Positions 26,829 through 35,447 of a DNA stretch of 64,000 bases are shown here, piece after piece; position 1 is the stretch's first letter; each line of letters begins with the position of its first letter. The translations under genes were made by a program, and so were the position numbers. Source of the DNA: Sphingomonadaceae bacterium. Lineage in GTDB: Bacteria; Pseudomonadota; Alphaproteobacteria; Sphingomonadales; Sphingomonadaceae. The notes beneath the pieces were generated by a model, which saw only the letters and a list, made by a program, of their open reading frames with translations, had not been told where the DNA came from and did no database searches. The stretch covers positions 62,001 through 126,000 of the forward strand of contig CANFXW010000001.1 of NCBI GenBank assembly GCA_947451145.1. The letters run 5' to 3'.

Positions 26829-28007
26829 ATGGATTGGCTGACAGATGACCAGCGCGCGCTGCGCGACATGGCGGCAACATTTGCTCGCAAAGAACTGGAG
26901 CCAATCGCAAACCAGATCGACATTGACGAGCATACGCCAGACGAGCTCGTCGCAAAAGCGGCAGAGCTTGGCCTGTACGGCCTTTATACTTCACAGGAAT
27001 ACGGCGGCTCCGGGGCAGATCTGGTATCGGTCTGCCTGGTCAGCGAAGAGCTGGCAAAGGCCAGCCCCGCCTATGCCGGCATGCTGACCGTGCAAATGGT
27101 ACTCTGCCCCAAGACTGTCGAGATACTCGGCACCGAAGAGCAGAAGCAGCGGATCCTGCCAAAGAGCGCTTCGGGCGAACGCCTGCTCGCCTATTCGCAG
27201 AGCGAGCCTGCCGGAGCGGCCAATATCGGCAGCCACCTGACCAAGGTCGCCCCTGATGGTAACGGCTATCGCATCGATGGCTCGAAGCTGTTCTGCACGC
27301 AGGGAACCGCCGGAACATGGCTCGTCATGGCCAAGTCGCGCGATCGTCAGGGCAACGAAGGCTATGGCTGCTTCATCGTCGAGCGCGAGGATGAAGGCTT
27401 TGAAATTGCGCCGCACGAAAACAAGCTGGGCTGGCGCGGCACCAATACCGGCCCGATTTCGTTCAACAATGTCCGTCTGGAAGACGATGATATCCTGGGC
27501 GACATCCTGACCGGCGGCTTCTCGCACCGGGCGGCCAATCAGGCCAACCTGCTGGCCCATGTCGCCACTTCGATCGGCTGCGCGCAGGGCCTGTTCGACA
27601 AGACGCTCGATTACGTCCAGCAGCGCCGCCTCTATGGCAAGGACATGGCTGAATTGCAGCCCGTCGGCTATTGGCTGGCAGAATCCCACGCCAAGATCGC
27701 TGCCTGCCGCTCGCTTCTTTACGACACCGTGCGCCAGTTCGAAGCCGGCACTGTTGCCCCTGAGGGCGGCAATATCTGCAAGGCCTATATCGGTGAAACC
27801 ATGTTCGATGTTTGCGTCAAGCTGGTGCAGATGTGGGGCGGCAGCGGCATCATGAATTCAACCGGCGTCAACCGCTACATGCGCGATGCACGGGCGAAAT
27901 GCGTGGCTGAAGGGGCGTCCGAAATGCATTATGCGATCATCGCCAATCAGTTGCTGCACGGCCAGCCAACTCTGGTTCCAAAGACGATCGTGAAGTCAGC
28001 GACGTAG
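26829..28007 (+). CDS. Acyl-CoA dehydrogenase
   Basis: A 392-residue acyl-CoA dehydrogenase starting MDWLTDDQRALRD. The ATG at 26829 is eight bases after GGGAG; an upstream GTG at 26799 is less likely. The canonical catalytic glutamate is in VAEGASEMH near the C-terminus, and SQSEPAGAAN is in the flavin/substrate loop. It stands alone on + and is divergent from the phosphotransferase operon, so the pair may work like the fused ACAD10/11 proteins on hydroxylated acids. It converges on a TetR gene. Confidence 0.92.
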   Translation: MDWLTDDQRALRDMAATFARKELEPIANQIDIDEHTPDELVAKAAELGLYGLYTSQEYGGSGADLVSVCLVSEELAKASPAYAGMLTVQMVLCPKTVEILGTEEQKQRILPKSASGERLLAYSQSEPAGAANIGSHLTKVAPDGNGYRIDGSKLFCTQGTAGTWLVMAKSRDRQGNEGYGCFIVEREDEGFEIAPHENKLGWRGTNTGPISFNNVRLEDDDILGDILTGGFSHRAANQANLLAHVATSIGCAQGLFDKTLDYVQQRRLYGKDMAELQPVGYWLAESHAKIAACRSLLYDTVRQFEAGTVAPEGGNICKAYIGETMFDVCVKLVQMWGGSGIMNSTGVNRYMRDARAKCVAEGASEMHYAIIANQLLHGQPTLVPKTIVKSAT

Positions 28008-28008
28008 T

Positions 28009-28025
28009 CTGCGCTCAGGGCGCAG
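28009..28025. terminator. Weak hairpin between convergent genes
   Basis: CTGCGC-TCAGG-GCGCAG is a 6-bp stem with a 5-base loop in the seven-base gap between the convergent acyl-CoA dehydrogenase and TetR genes. No T-run follows on either strand. Confidence 0.25.
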
Positions 28026-28665
28026 GGAGCAAGCGGTCAACAGCCTCGACGACGAAGGCTTCGATGCCTTGCGCGTCGTTTCCCTTACGCCAGGGTGCAA
28101 GGTGTGCCAGTGCTATCCGTCCGTGAACGACCGACAGGATATGTAGCGCCAGACCAAATGTGCCATCGACAGCGCGACTGCCTTGTGCGCGACTGATCGC
28201 GCGCAATCCGTCGCGCACCCTCCGGAATGCCGGTTGCACCAGCGCGGGAAGCGCGTGCGATTCATCCGTATCGATCGGCTGCATGGCAAACAGCAGCTGA
28301 TAGCGCGACGGGCGTTCCATCGCATAACGAACATAGGCGCACAGCTGCAGTTTCAGCGAAGCGCGCGGGTCGGACGGTTCCGGCTCATCGCCAGCGCTCT
28401 CCATCGCTTCGCCCATCTGGCTCCAGCATTCACGCACAATGGCAGAAAATAACTGCTGCGCATCGGCGAAATGGGCATAGACCGAAGGCGGTGCCACACC
28501 CGCCTCTTTTGCCACCATCCGCAGGCTGAGCACGGTTGCAGGTGAACTGTCGAGGATACGCATGGCCGCCTCGATAAGCTCCTCCCGAAGCCGACCGCCC
28601 TCCCCCCGCTGATTTCGCTGCCGCCTTTGCATCTTTGCAATCGCTCCGACTGTTCCGGTCATCAT
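28015..28665 (-). CDS. TetR-family regulator
   Basis: A 216-residue TetR protein. The helix-turn-helix is at about residues 28-72 (LIEAAMRILDSSPATVLSLRMVAKEAGVAPPSVYAHF, quoted in parts only: AGVAPPSVYAHF is the recognition helix). The C-terminal half resembles the TetR_C group with WRKGNDAQGIEAFV. It follows the TonB receptor gene on the same strand but a strong hairpin with T-runs separates them, so it likely has its own promoter. Target unknown; receptor and the divergent dehydrogenase are the closest candidates. Confidence 0.88.
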   Translation of the reverse strand: MMTGTVGAIAKMQRRQRNQRGEGGRLREELIEAAMRILDSSPATVLSLRMVAKEAGVAPPSVYAHFADAQQLFSAIVRECWSQMGEAMESAGDEPEPSDPRASLKLQLCAYVRYAMERPSRYQLLFAMQPIDTDESHALPALVQPAFRRVRDGLRAISRAQGSRAVDGTFGLALHILSVVHGRIALAHLAPWRKGNDAQGIEAFVVEAVDRLLPAP

Positions 28666-28682
28666 TCATGAAGACAAAAAAA

Positions 28683-28712
28683 GGCCGCCGGCAAGGTGTC
28701 CTGCCGGCGGCC
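28683..28712 (-). terminator. Strong terminator after the TonB receptor gene
   Basis: GGCCGCCGGCA and TGCCGGCGGCC form a perfect 11-bp stem with an 8-base loop. On the - strand it is followed by seven T, and on the + strand by AATTTTTT, so it can end transcription in both directions. It is 20 bases past the receptor stop. Confidence 0.85.
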
Positions 28713-28733
28713 AATTTTTTGGTCAGACTGCTA

Positions 28734-31268
28734 TCAGCGCGAACCGAAAGCGTAACGCAGGGTCACGCCCAGTTCGCGAGGAGCCGAAACCGAAACGGTG
28801 TTGTAACCGCTCGGTGCACCGGCCCAAGAGCTGTAGACGTTGTTGAGCGTGTTGTTGCGCGAAAGCTCAACCTGCTTGTCGAACACGTTCTTGGCATAGA
28901 AGCCCAGATCCCAGACACCCTTCTCTCCGGCCACACCGGCATAAAGATCAAGGATGGCATAGGCCGGAGTGCTGCGCGAAACGCCAGCAGTGGCGAAATT
29001 GCCATAGTTGGGATTACTACCCGTGTAGCTCAGGTTGAAGCGGAAGTAGCCGTCGAACGAACCCAGCGGCACCGTGTAGCTGCCATTGGCCGAAGCCGCC
29101 CAAGGAGCGACCTGATTCAGCACCTGGCCCTTGGGCGAGTTGCAGAAGTTGATCGGATTGGCAGCAGAAACCGCTGGCTGAGCAGTGTCGTTGCACGGCA
29201 CGAGACCGCCCTGCGACTTGATTGACGAATAGCTAACGTTCGCACCCAGCGACAGACGGTCAGTCGGCTGCGCAGCAACTTCGAGTTCAAATCCGCGTAC
29301 CCGCGAGTTGATGTTGCGATAGAATGCAATGCTGGTCGTCGAGGCCTTGTTCGATACCGTATTCCAGTACTGCACGCCTTCAAAGGTGGTCAGCTGGTTG
29401 CCGTAATCGATCTGGAACACCGATGCATTGATATGCAGCTTGCGTCCCCAGGTGGTCTTGATGCCCAGTTCGTAGCTCTTGGCCTTTTCGGGCAGCGGAG
29501 TCACTAGGTTGGCAGGCAGGCCGGTATTGTTGATCGCAGGCAGACCGGTACGGAACGAGCTGCCCGTGGTGGCATAGACCATCACGTCATCGGTGAACTT
29601 ATGCGACAGCGAGAAGTTGTACAGGGCAGCCGTGTACTGGTCGTTGTTGTGCTGGGTCGAGTTACCGACACCTGCGGCGACGACAGCATCGCAAGTGCCC
29701 GGATAGGCAGTGCTTGCAACGATATTTGCGCCAGAGAACGCACCGACAACCGCGCAAGATGTGACCAGCGACTGGAAGGCTGACGGGAAGCCAAGGCGAA
29801 CAACATTGAGGTTGCCGATGTTGTTCAGCGCAGGGAAGGTCGTGATGGCAAGGTCAACCGGGACACGGTCACGAACAATGGCGAGACCACCCGAAAGTTC
29901 TGTCTTGTCATCGATGTGGAACTTCACGTCGCCATAGAACGAGTCAAAGAACTGGCCGATACCGATGTTCGTCGAGCTGTTCAGCACATAAGCGCTGTTT
30001 GGCGTCGTGACTTGACCCGGGAGCGACGTTGGCCCACCAAATGCGCCAGCCAGGTAAGTCGGTGCATTGAAGTTGATGGTACCCATCGAGTGCTTCGAGA
30101 ACCAGCCAATGTCATAGTCGAACGGGCGGCTGTCGCTGGGCATCGAGGACAGACGAATTTCGTGCGTGGTCCAGCTCGGCAGCACAGGATTGCTTGGCGA
30201 GGTAAAGGGTTCAAAGCCAGGAATCATGTTCAGCGGGTCGGCAGTCGTGAAGCTGGCGGGGCTGCGATTGAACTGGCGGCCATAGTTGTAGCTCAGCTTC
30301 TGACCGAACACTTCCCAGCTGGCATTGACAGTGAGAAGGTCAATCCGTTCCTTGAAATTGCTCGGCGCATCTTGAACAGATGCGCGCTGGGCCACTGTAA
30401 GTGCCGGACCGTTGAAGTTCGCGGGAATAGCACCAAGCGCGCCAAGGAAAGCAACCGGTGAAGCCGCAGCACCCGGGCTGCCGGTGCCAACAACCTGCGC
30501 ATAGAACAGTTTGTCGGTGTTGCGCTTCTGGTACATCGCTTCAAGTGTCAGCGTGTTGGTCGGTTTAAACAGCAAGGTCGCGCGGAACGAACGATCATTC
30601 AGCTTCGGCTTGACCGTGCTGTGAATGCTGTAAACGCGGTTGGCTTCGCTGTTCTCGATATTGGTTGCGAGGCGAATGGCCAGCATGTCCTTAACGATCG
30701 GAACGTTGATCCCGGCCTGCACGTCCCAATGGTTTGCCGAGCCATAGAGAGCCTGGGCAAAACCGCCGAACTCATTCAAGTCTGGCTTCTTTGTGGTGAT
30801 CGTGATGGCGCCCGAAATCGAAGGCGCGCCGCGTGAAGTGCCTTGCGGTCCGCGCAGCACTTCGATCTGACCGATGTCAAAGATCGATACGACGGTATTA
30901 CCCGGATCGAACGGAACTTCGTTGAAATAGATCGGAGTGGCAGGCGTACCCGAGCCCGGCTGCCAGGTAACGCCACGCAGCGAAACCTTGGTGCTGGCGT
31001 TGCCATTGACCAGTGTCAGACCCGGAGCAAGCTTACCGAGTTCGTCGGCCTGCGTAATGTTCAGCTTGGCGAGTTGGTCGCCGGTGACAGCCTGAACACT
31101 AACCGGAACGTCCTGAAGGCGTTCATCGGCGCGACGCGCATTAACGATGATTTCGCCGGTATCGGCAACCGAATCGTCTGCCGGAGCTGCCTGGGCAAAA
31201 GCGGCCGTAGGCAGCGCCACTGCCATGGCAGTCGTCGCAAACAGCGTTCTCATGAAAACTCGTGTCAT
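28734..31268 (-). CDS. TonB-dependent outer-membrane receptor
   Basis: An 844-residue TonB-dependent receptor. A signal peptide is clear (hydrophobic stretch ending TAAFAQA, cut near residue 27). The plug domain follows with RRADERLQDVPVSVQAV and QIEVLRGPQGTSRGAPSISGAI, then a 22-strand barrel rich in aromatic strands to LRYAFGSR at the end. It imports a scarce or bulky compound across the outer membrane using the proton-motive force. In this setting the substrate of the degradation region is more likely than a siderophore. GGGAG eight bases before the ATG supports the start. The 395-base upstream gap holds possible operator sites. Confidence 0.95.
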   Translation of the reverse strand: MTRVFMRTLFATTAMAVALPTAAFAQAAPADDSVADTGEIIVNARRADERLQDVPVSVQAVTGDQLAKLNITQADELGKLAPGLTLVNGNASTKVSLRGVTWQPGSGTPATPIYFNEVPFDPGNTVVSIFDIGQIEVLRGPQGTSRGAPSISGAITITTKKPDLNEFGGFAQALYGSANHWDVQAGINVPIVKDMLAIRLATNIENSEANRVYSIHSTVKPKLNDRSFRATLLFKPTNTLTLEAMYQKRNTDKLFYAQVVGTGSPGAAASPVAFLGALGAIPANFNGPALTVAQRASVQDAPSNFKERIDLLTVNASWEVFGQKLSYNYGRQFNRSPASFTTADPLNMIPGFEPFTSPSNPVLPSWTTHEIRLSSMPSDSRPFDYDIGWFSKHSMGTINFNAPTYLAGAFGGPTSLPGQVTTPNSAYVLNSSTNIGIGQFFDSFYGDVKFHIDDKTELSGGLAIVRDRVPVDLAITTFPALNNIGNLNVVRLGFPSAFQSLVTSCAVVGAFSGANIVASTAYPGTCDAVVAAGVGNSTQHNNDQYTAALYNFSLSHKFTDDVMVYATTGSSFRTGLPAINNTGLPANLVTPLPEKAKSYELGIKTTWGRKLHINASVFQIDYGNQLTTFEGVQYWNTVSNKASTTSIAFYRNINSRVRGFELEVAAQPTDRLSLGANVSYSSIKSQGGLVPCNDTAQPAVSAANPINFCNSPKGQVLNQVAPWAASANGSYTVPLGSFDGYFRFNLSYTGSNPNYGNFATAGVSRSTPAYAILDLYAGVAGEKGVWDLGFYAKNVFDKQVELSRNNTLNNVYSSWAGAPSGYNTVSVSAPRELGVTLRYAFGSR

Positions 31269-31663
31269 CTACATCACTCCCTTGTCGAGACCGTAAAGTC
31301 CGAACACCTTTGCCCGCCTCGCGAGCATCAAAAAACATATGGTCGTCTGGAACGGGGCTGAAATCAGCCCAATACACCTCAACTCCCACTTGTGCCCGGC
31401 CATCAAGGGGCCGGCTTTTCTCAATTCTCCACCGCAACGTCCGTCTCGTATACGAATCCCGATCCGGCGATGCTGGTGCGCTGCAATGCATGAGCATCGT
31501 GGCATTGTCTACCTACCTAGTGCTTAGTAAGTTGACAGACCGCCAAATGTGTTACCATATTGCAACAGCCGTTTGTGTCATTGGAAACGGCAATCAGACG
31601 TTGTTCTCAATCACAGCCACACGAAAAAGATGGCCTGGAACAGCGGATTGGCGGGGATAGTTT
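31269..31663. promoter_or_regulatory. Divergent intergenic region between TonB receptor and TetR
   Basis: The only gap over 300 bases. It holds GGGCTGA-AA-TCAGCCC at 31355-31370 (7-base arms), a CCGGCC/GGCCGG hairpin at 31396-31414, a perfect TCGTATACGA palindrome at 31446-31455 that resembles the MatR-type site at 41900, and a possible + promoter for the TetR gene (TTGACA at 31532, CATATT at 31556, 18-base spacer). I see no short gene in it. Confidence 0.5.
31446..31455. promoter_or_regulatory. GTATAC-type palindrome upstream of TonB receptor
   Basis: TCGTATACGA is a perfect 10-base palindrome 178 bases before the receptor start. The stretch CGTATACGAA here is shared with the matB/madL promoter region (read on the opposite strand there). 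GntR regulators of the FCD class, MatR included, bind palindromes centred on GTATAC. Confidence 0.4.
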
Positions 31664-32269
31664 GTGATTGAGGCGACGAAGCGCACAAGACTTAGCGATC
31701 GGCCAAGCCGGATTCTCGATTCCGCGATCGAGATCATAGGCCAGCGCGGCTATTACGGCTTCAGCATCAAGGAACTGGCAAGCGCGTGCGGCGTGACCGT
31801 GCCGGGCGTTCTTCACCATTTCGGGACAAAGGACGCAATCCTGCTTGCAGTCCTGAAGGACATTGAACGCCGCGACTATGAAGCAGTGTGGAAGGGCGTA
31901 CCGCTAACTGCGCCTGCGAAACTATCCGAAATGAGCCTTGCCAACTTCAAACGGCTTTTGCACGCGACAGTGGATCGCAATAGCCAGCAGCCAAATATAC
32001 TCAGGTTGTTCTCTATCTTGCGCATCGAAGCGCATTATCCTGAACATCCGGCGTTTGAATTCTTCTATCAGCGTAACGTCCGTGCCCTGCGGGTGGTTGC
32101 TGAAATGCTTGAGGGAAAGGTCACTGCGCCCAAAGATATGGCTATCAAGGTTGTTTCGATGACCGCAGGCCTGGAAGACGTTTGGCTGGCGACAAGCATG
32201 GCCTTCGACCTCGTCAAACAATGGGACGAAGCAATCGAAATGCTATTGCACGAAAAGGTGTTTGCCTGA
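31664..32269 (+). CDS. TetR-family regulator
   Basis: A 201-residue TetR protein with helix-turn-helix at about residues 15-60 (ILDSAIEIIGQRGYYGFSI; CGVTVPGVLHHFGTKD). The frame opens with GTG at 31664. It is divergent from the TonB receptor and is a natural candidate to control it. The C-terminal half binds an unknown ligand. It converges on the SDR at 32305. Confidence 0.88.
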   Translation: MIEATKRTRLSDRPSRILDSAIEIIGQRGYYGFSIKELASACGVTVPGVLHHFGTKDAILLAVLKDIERRDYEAVWKGVPLTAPAKLSEMSLANFKRLLHATVDRNSQQPNILRLFSILRIEAHYPEHPAFEFFYQRNVRALRVVAEMLEGKVTAPKDMAIKVVSMTAGLEDVWLATSMAFDLVKQWDEAIEMLLHEKVFA

Positions 32270-32304
32270 TCGCCGCTGGCCCTCACATTTGTGGGCTCAG
32301 GATT

Positions 32305-33126
32305 TCAAAGCTTCATCACACCGCCGACTGAGGCAATCCCGGCGATGGTTCCGCCATCAACAAGGATATCTGTACCGGTGATATAGCTGGCCGCCGGAGA
32401 CGCAAGGAACGCCACGACTGAGGCGATTTCATGCGGCTCGCCCATCCGGGCCAACGGAGTAACAGCAATCATCTTGTCCATTTCCGGCCCGGCCTTCTGC
32501 TCCAACCGCCCCATAGCCGTATCGATAATGCCCGGTGACAAAGAGACGATCCGCGCACCGAGTTTTCCGAACGCCGGCGACATTCTTGGCGCGTAGAGTT
32601 GCACGGCGCGCTTTGACATTGGATAGGCCAAACGCGAATTGCGGAGCATCAGGTTGAGGATCAGCGATGATCCGCCACGCAAGACTTTGTTCAATGCCCT
32701 GTCGAGCATGGGACGAGCAATCGTCTGACCGGAATTGGATGCAATCAGAATAGCAGCACCGCCAACGGCCATGTGCGGCAAAAGAGCTTCAACCAGACGT
32801 GTCGTCGCATTGAAGTTGATCTCGAACACCCGCTTGCCGTCAGCCATTGACGGCGAAACTCCGGCTGCGTGGGCCAGTGCACCAATTTTTTCGGCGCCCA
32901 GAGCAGCGATGATGCGTGCGGGGTAATCCGAAGCGGTAACGTCACCGGCAATCAAGGCGACAGGCGCCTTGCTGCCGAGCGATGCTGCCAGTTCCTCCAG
33001 CGGCCCCGCATTCATATCGCAAAGAATCAAGGGACGTCCCTCGGCGGCGAAAGCGCGGGCAATCGCCGCGCCCATTCCGCCAGCAGCTCCGGTAACTATG
33101 GCCGTCCGGCCCTGAGCATCAGCCAT
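32305..33126 (-). CDS. SDR-family oxidoreductase
   Basis: A 273-residue SDR with TGAAGGMG at the N-terminus, active-site serine in IASNSG and YPMSK as YxxxK. Between serine and tyrosine there is a longer segment than in classical SDRs, as in 3-alpha-hydroxysteroid dehydrogenase/carbonyl reductase. The ATG at 33126 is nine bases after GGGAGG (the codon before it is TTG). Last gene of the five-gene - operon headed by the GMC oxidoreductase; it probably interconverts an alcohol and ketone. Confidence 0.88.
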   Translation of the reverse strand: MADAQGRTAIVTGAAGGMGAAIARAFAAEGRPLILCDMNAGPLEELAASLGSKAPVALIAGDVTASDYPARIIAALGAEKIGALAHAAGVSPSMADGKRVFEINFNATTRLVEALLPHMAVGGAAILIASNSGQTIARPMLDRALNKVLRGGSSLILNLMLRNSRLAYPMSKRAVQLYAPRMSPAFGKLGARIVSLSPGIIDTAMGRLEQKAGPEMDKMIAVTPLARMGEPHEIASVVAFLASPAASYITGTDILVDGGTIAGIASVGGVMKL

Positions 33127-33160
33127 CAATCAAAACCTCCCAATGTCAGGGCCAAGCAGC

Positions 33161-34633
33161 TCAAGCCTGAACGCGGATCCCGATCGCCTTGGTTTCGAGG
33201 TATTCCTCGAAGCCTTCGACACCCCACTCCTTGCCAAGGCCGCTCTGCTTGTAGCCGCCAAAGGGCAGATCGACATCGATCGACATGCCGCCATTGACGC
33301 CGACAGTGCCAGTACGGATGCGCTTGGCAACGCGCAAGGCGCGCGCTTCATCACCAGAGGTAACGCCACCGGAAAGACCATATTCGCTGTCATTGGCGAT
33401 GCGGATAGCGTCTTCTTCATCCTTGAACGGAATGACGACCAGAACCGGTCCGAAGATTTCCTCCTGGGCAATGGTCATGTCATTGGTCACATCGACGAAG
33501 CAGGTCGGCTCAACGAAGAAGCCGTTGCCCTTGTCGGTGGGCACCTTGCCGCCAGCCAGCAGGCGGGCGCCCTCCTTGATGCCGCTCTCGATATAGCCGA
33601 GCACGCGCTGGCGCTGGCGCTCGGAGATCAGCGGACCCATGAAATTGGTCGGATCCTCGGCTTTGCCCCACATCTGGCCGTAGGCAGCATAGGCGTGTTC
33701 GAGCACCATCACAGCCTCGGCATAGCGGCTTTCGGGAACCAGCAAGCGGGTCAATGTCGCACAGCCCTGTCCTGCGTGGTAGCAGACAATCTGCTGGCCG
33801 ACCGCCTCGGCGAAGTTCGGGGTGTCTTCGAATATGATCGAAGCTGACTTGCCGCCCAGTTCAAGGAACAGCCGCTTCAGCGTTGGCGCGCCCTTTTCCA
33901 TGATACGGCGGCCAACCCCGGTCGATCCGGTGAAGGAAATCACGTCAACGCGCGGATCAGTCACCAGCATTTCGCCCAGCAGTGCCGGATCCTTGCCGCT
34001 CACCACCTGGATAACGCCCGCCGGGAAACCGGCCTCGGCGGCGAATTCGCCGATGATCGTGCTCATCAGGGGTGTGTCTGGCGCAGGCTTCAAGATGACC
34101 GTGCAACCGGCCAGCAAAGCCGGGATGACCTTGCCCACGGTGATGTAAAGCGGCACGTTCCAAGGGATAATCGCCCCGACGACGCCTGCAGGTTCCTTGA
34201 CCAGAATCCGGCGGTGGGTTGAGCCCCAGACTTCCTTGTCTGGCATCGCCTTTTCCCACTCGATCGTATTGTAGACATCGAACAGGGGCTCGAAAAAGTT
34301 AAGCGGCCCATCGACGATTGCCACATTGCAGGCACCCATAGCGGCCCCGCCTTCCTTGATGGCGATTTCGAGCAGCTTTTCACGATTGGCCTTCATGACT
34401 TCGGCGAGCTTGCGCACAAGTTCGACGCGTTTGGCAGAGTTCGTCGACCAGTCGCTCTCGTCAAAGGCGCGGCGGGCTGCGACAATCGCCTCTTCCATAT
34501 CTTCGACAGTGCCGTCGGCAGCATAGGCGATAACTTCGCCGGTCCAGGGGTTGATGTCCTCAAACTTGCCGCCGCCAGTCGCGTCACGAAGTTTGCCGTC
34601 GATGTAGAGTTTGCCTTCGGGAAGAAGTGTCAT
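33161..34633 (-). CDS. NAD(P)-dependent aldehyde dehydrogenase
   Basis: A 490-residue aldehyde dehydrogenase. The glutamate of LELGGKSAS and the catalytic cysteine of GQGCATLTR are in place, followed by EEIFGPVL. It oxidises an aldehyde to the acid. The position in an operon with a GMC alcohol oxidoreductase and two SDRs fits alcohol to aldehyde to acid. AGGA eight bases ahead of the ATG supports the start. Confidence 0.95.
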   Translation of the reverse strand: MTLLPEGKLYIDGKLRDATGGGKFEDINPWTGEVIAYAADGTVEDMEEAIVAARRAFDESDWSTNSAKRVELVRKLAEVMKANREKLLEIAIKEGGAAMGACNVAIVDGPLNFFEPLFDVYNTIEWEKAMPDKEVWGSTHRRILVKEPAGVVGAIIPWNVPLYITVGKVIPALLAGCTVILKPAPDTPLMSTIIGEFAAEAGFPAGVIQVVSGKDPALLGEMLVTDPRVDVISFTGSTGVGRRIMEKGAPTLKRLFLELGGKSASIIFEDTPNFAEAVGQQIVCYHAGQGCATLTRLLVPESRYAEAVMVLEHAYAAYGQMWGKAEDPTNFMGPLISERQRQRVLGYIESGIKEGARLLAGGKVPTDKGNGFFVEPTCFVDVTNDMTIAQEEIFGPVLVVIPFKDEEDAIRIANDSEYGLSGGVTSGDEARALRVAKRIRTGTVGVNGGMSIDVDLPFGGYKQSGLGKEWGVEGFEEYLETKAIGIRVQA

Positions 34634-34662
34634 GTCGTGTGTCCTGGTCTGGAGATCAGCAA

Positions 34663-35403
34663 TCAGTCAGGCTTGCGGGCCTGATAAGTGGCAATATCGA
34701 TATGCATGTCGGCCGGAAGGTCAACCAAGTAACGGAACAGGCCGAGGGTGGAATCATAGTGTGTGATGCCGCGTTCCATGGGATTGAAGCCACGTGCAAC
34801 GCAGGCCTGGAAGAAACGCATTCCCATTTCAGGGTCCATATTGGCGGAGCTGCCCGGACCCATCATCTGGCCGGCCCGGACAGTGGTAACGCGAATGCCC
34901 TTTTCTTCCAGCTCCTTATGCAGGCCCTTTGAGAACTGCTCCAGACCTGCCTTGGTTGATTGGTAGACCAGCAAATAGGGGAACGGAAAGTCCACCGATT
35001 CGGAACTGATGTTGATGATCAGCCCGCCGCGATTGAGCATCGGGATTGCCGAGCGCGAGCACAGCATAGGTCCTGCCAGATTGGTGAGAATGCCGGTCAG
35101 GATATGCTCGTCAGAAGCCTCCTCGATCGGAGATGGCTGAAAGATCGCCGCATTGTTGACCAACACGTCGATCTTCGGGTGAACCTTGGCGATTTCCGCG
35201 AAGGCCGCCCTGACCGAGTCCGGCGAGGTCACTTCGCAAGCGACTGCCATGGCATTCGCGCCGATGGAAGAGGCTACTTCCTGCACCTTTTCCAGCGAGC
35301 GACCGAGCAACACGACCTTCTCGCCATCCGCAGCAAAGCGCTGCGCCAAAGCGCGACCAAGGCCGCCATTGGCGCCGGTAATCACGATCACTTTGTCAGC
35401 CAT
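34663..35403 (-). CDS. SDR-family oxidoreductase
   Basis: A 246-residue classical SDR with TGANGGLG, NNAAIF, active-site serine in NISSES and YQSTK as YxxxK; the C-terminus carries MGPGSS where many SDRs have the PG motif. GGAG nine bases before the ATG. It is third in the GMC-headed operon, between the amidohydrolase and aldehyde dehydrogenase genes. Probably an alcohol or hydroxyacyl dehydrogenase of the pathway. Confidence 0.9.
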   Translation of the reverse strand: MADKVIVITGANGGLGRALAQRFAADGEKVVLLGRSLEKVQEVASSIGANAMAVACEVTSPDSVRAAFAEIAKVHPKIDVLVNNAAIFQPSPIEEASDEHILTGILTNLAGPMLCSRSAIPMLNRGGLIINISSESVDFPFPYLLVYQSTKAGLEQFSKGLHKELEEKGIRVTTVRAGQMMGPGSSANMDPEMGMRFFQACVARGFNPMERGITHYDSTLGLFRYLVDLPADMHIDIATYQARKPD

Positions 35404-35447
35404 TCCATATTACTCCAATTCAAAACTCACCCTTGCCGATCCGCCGG

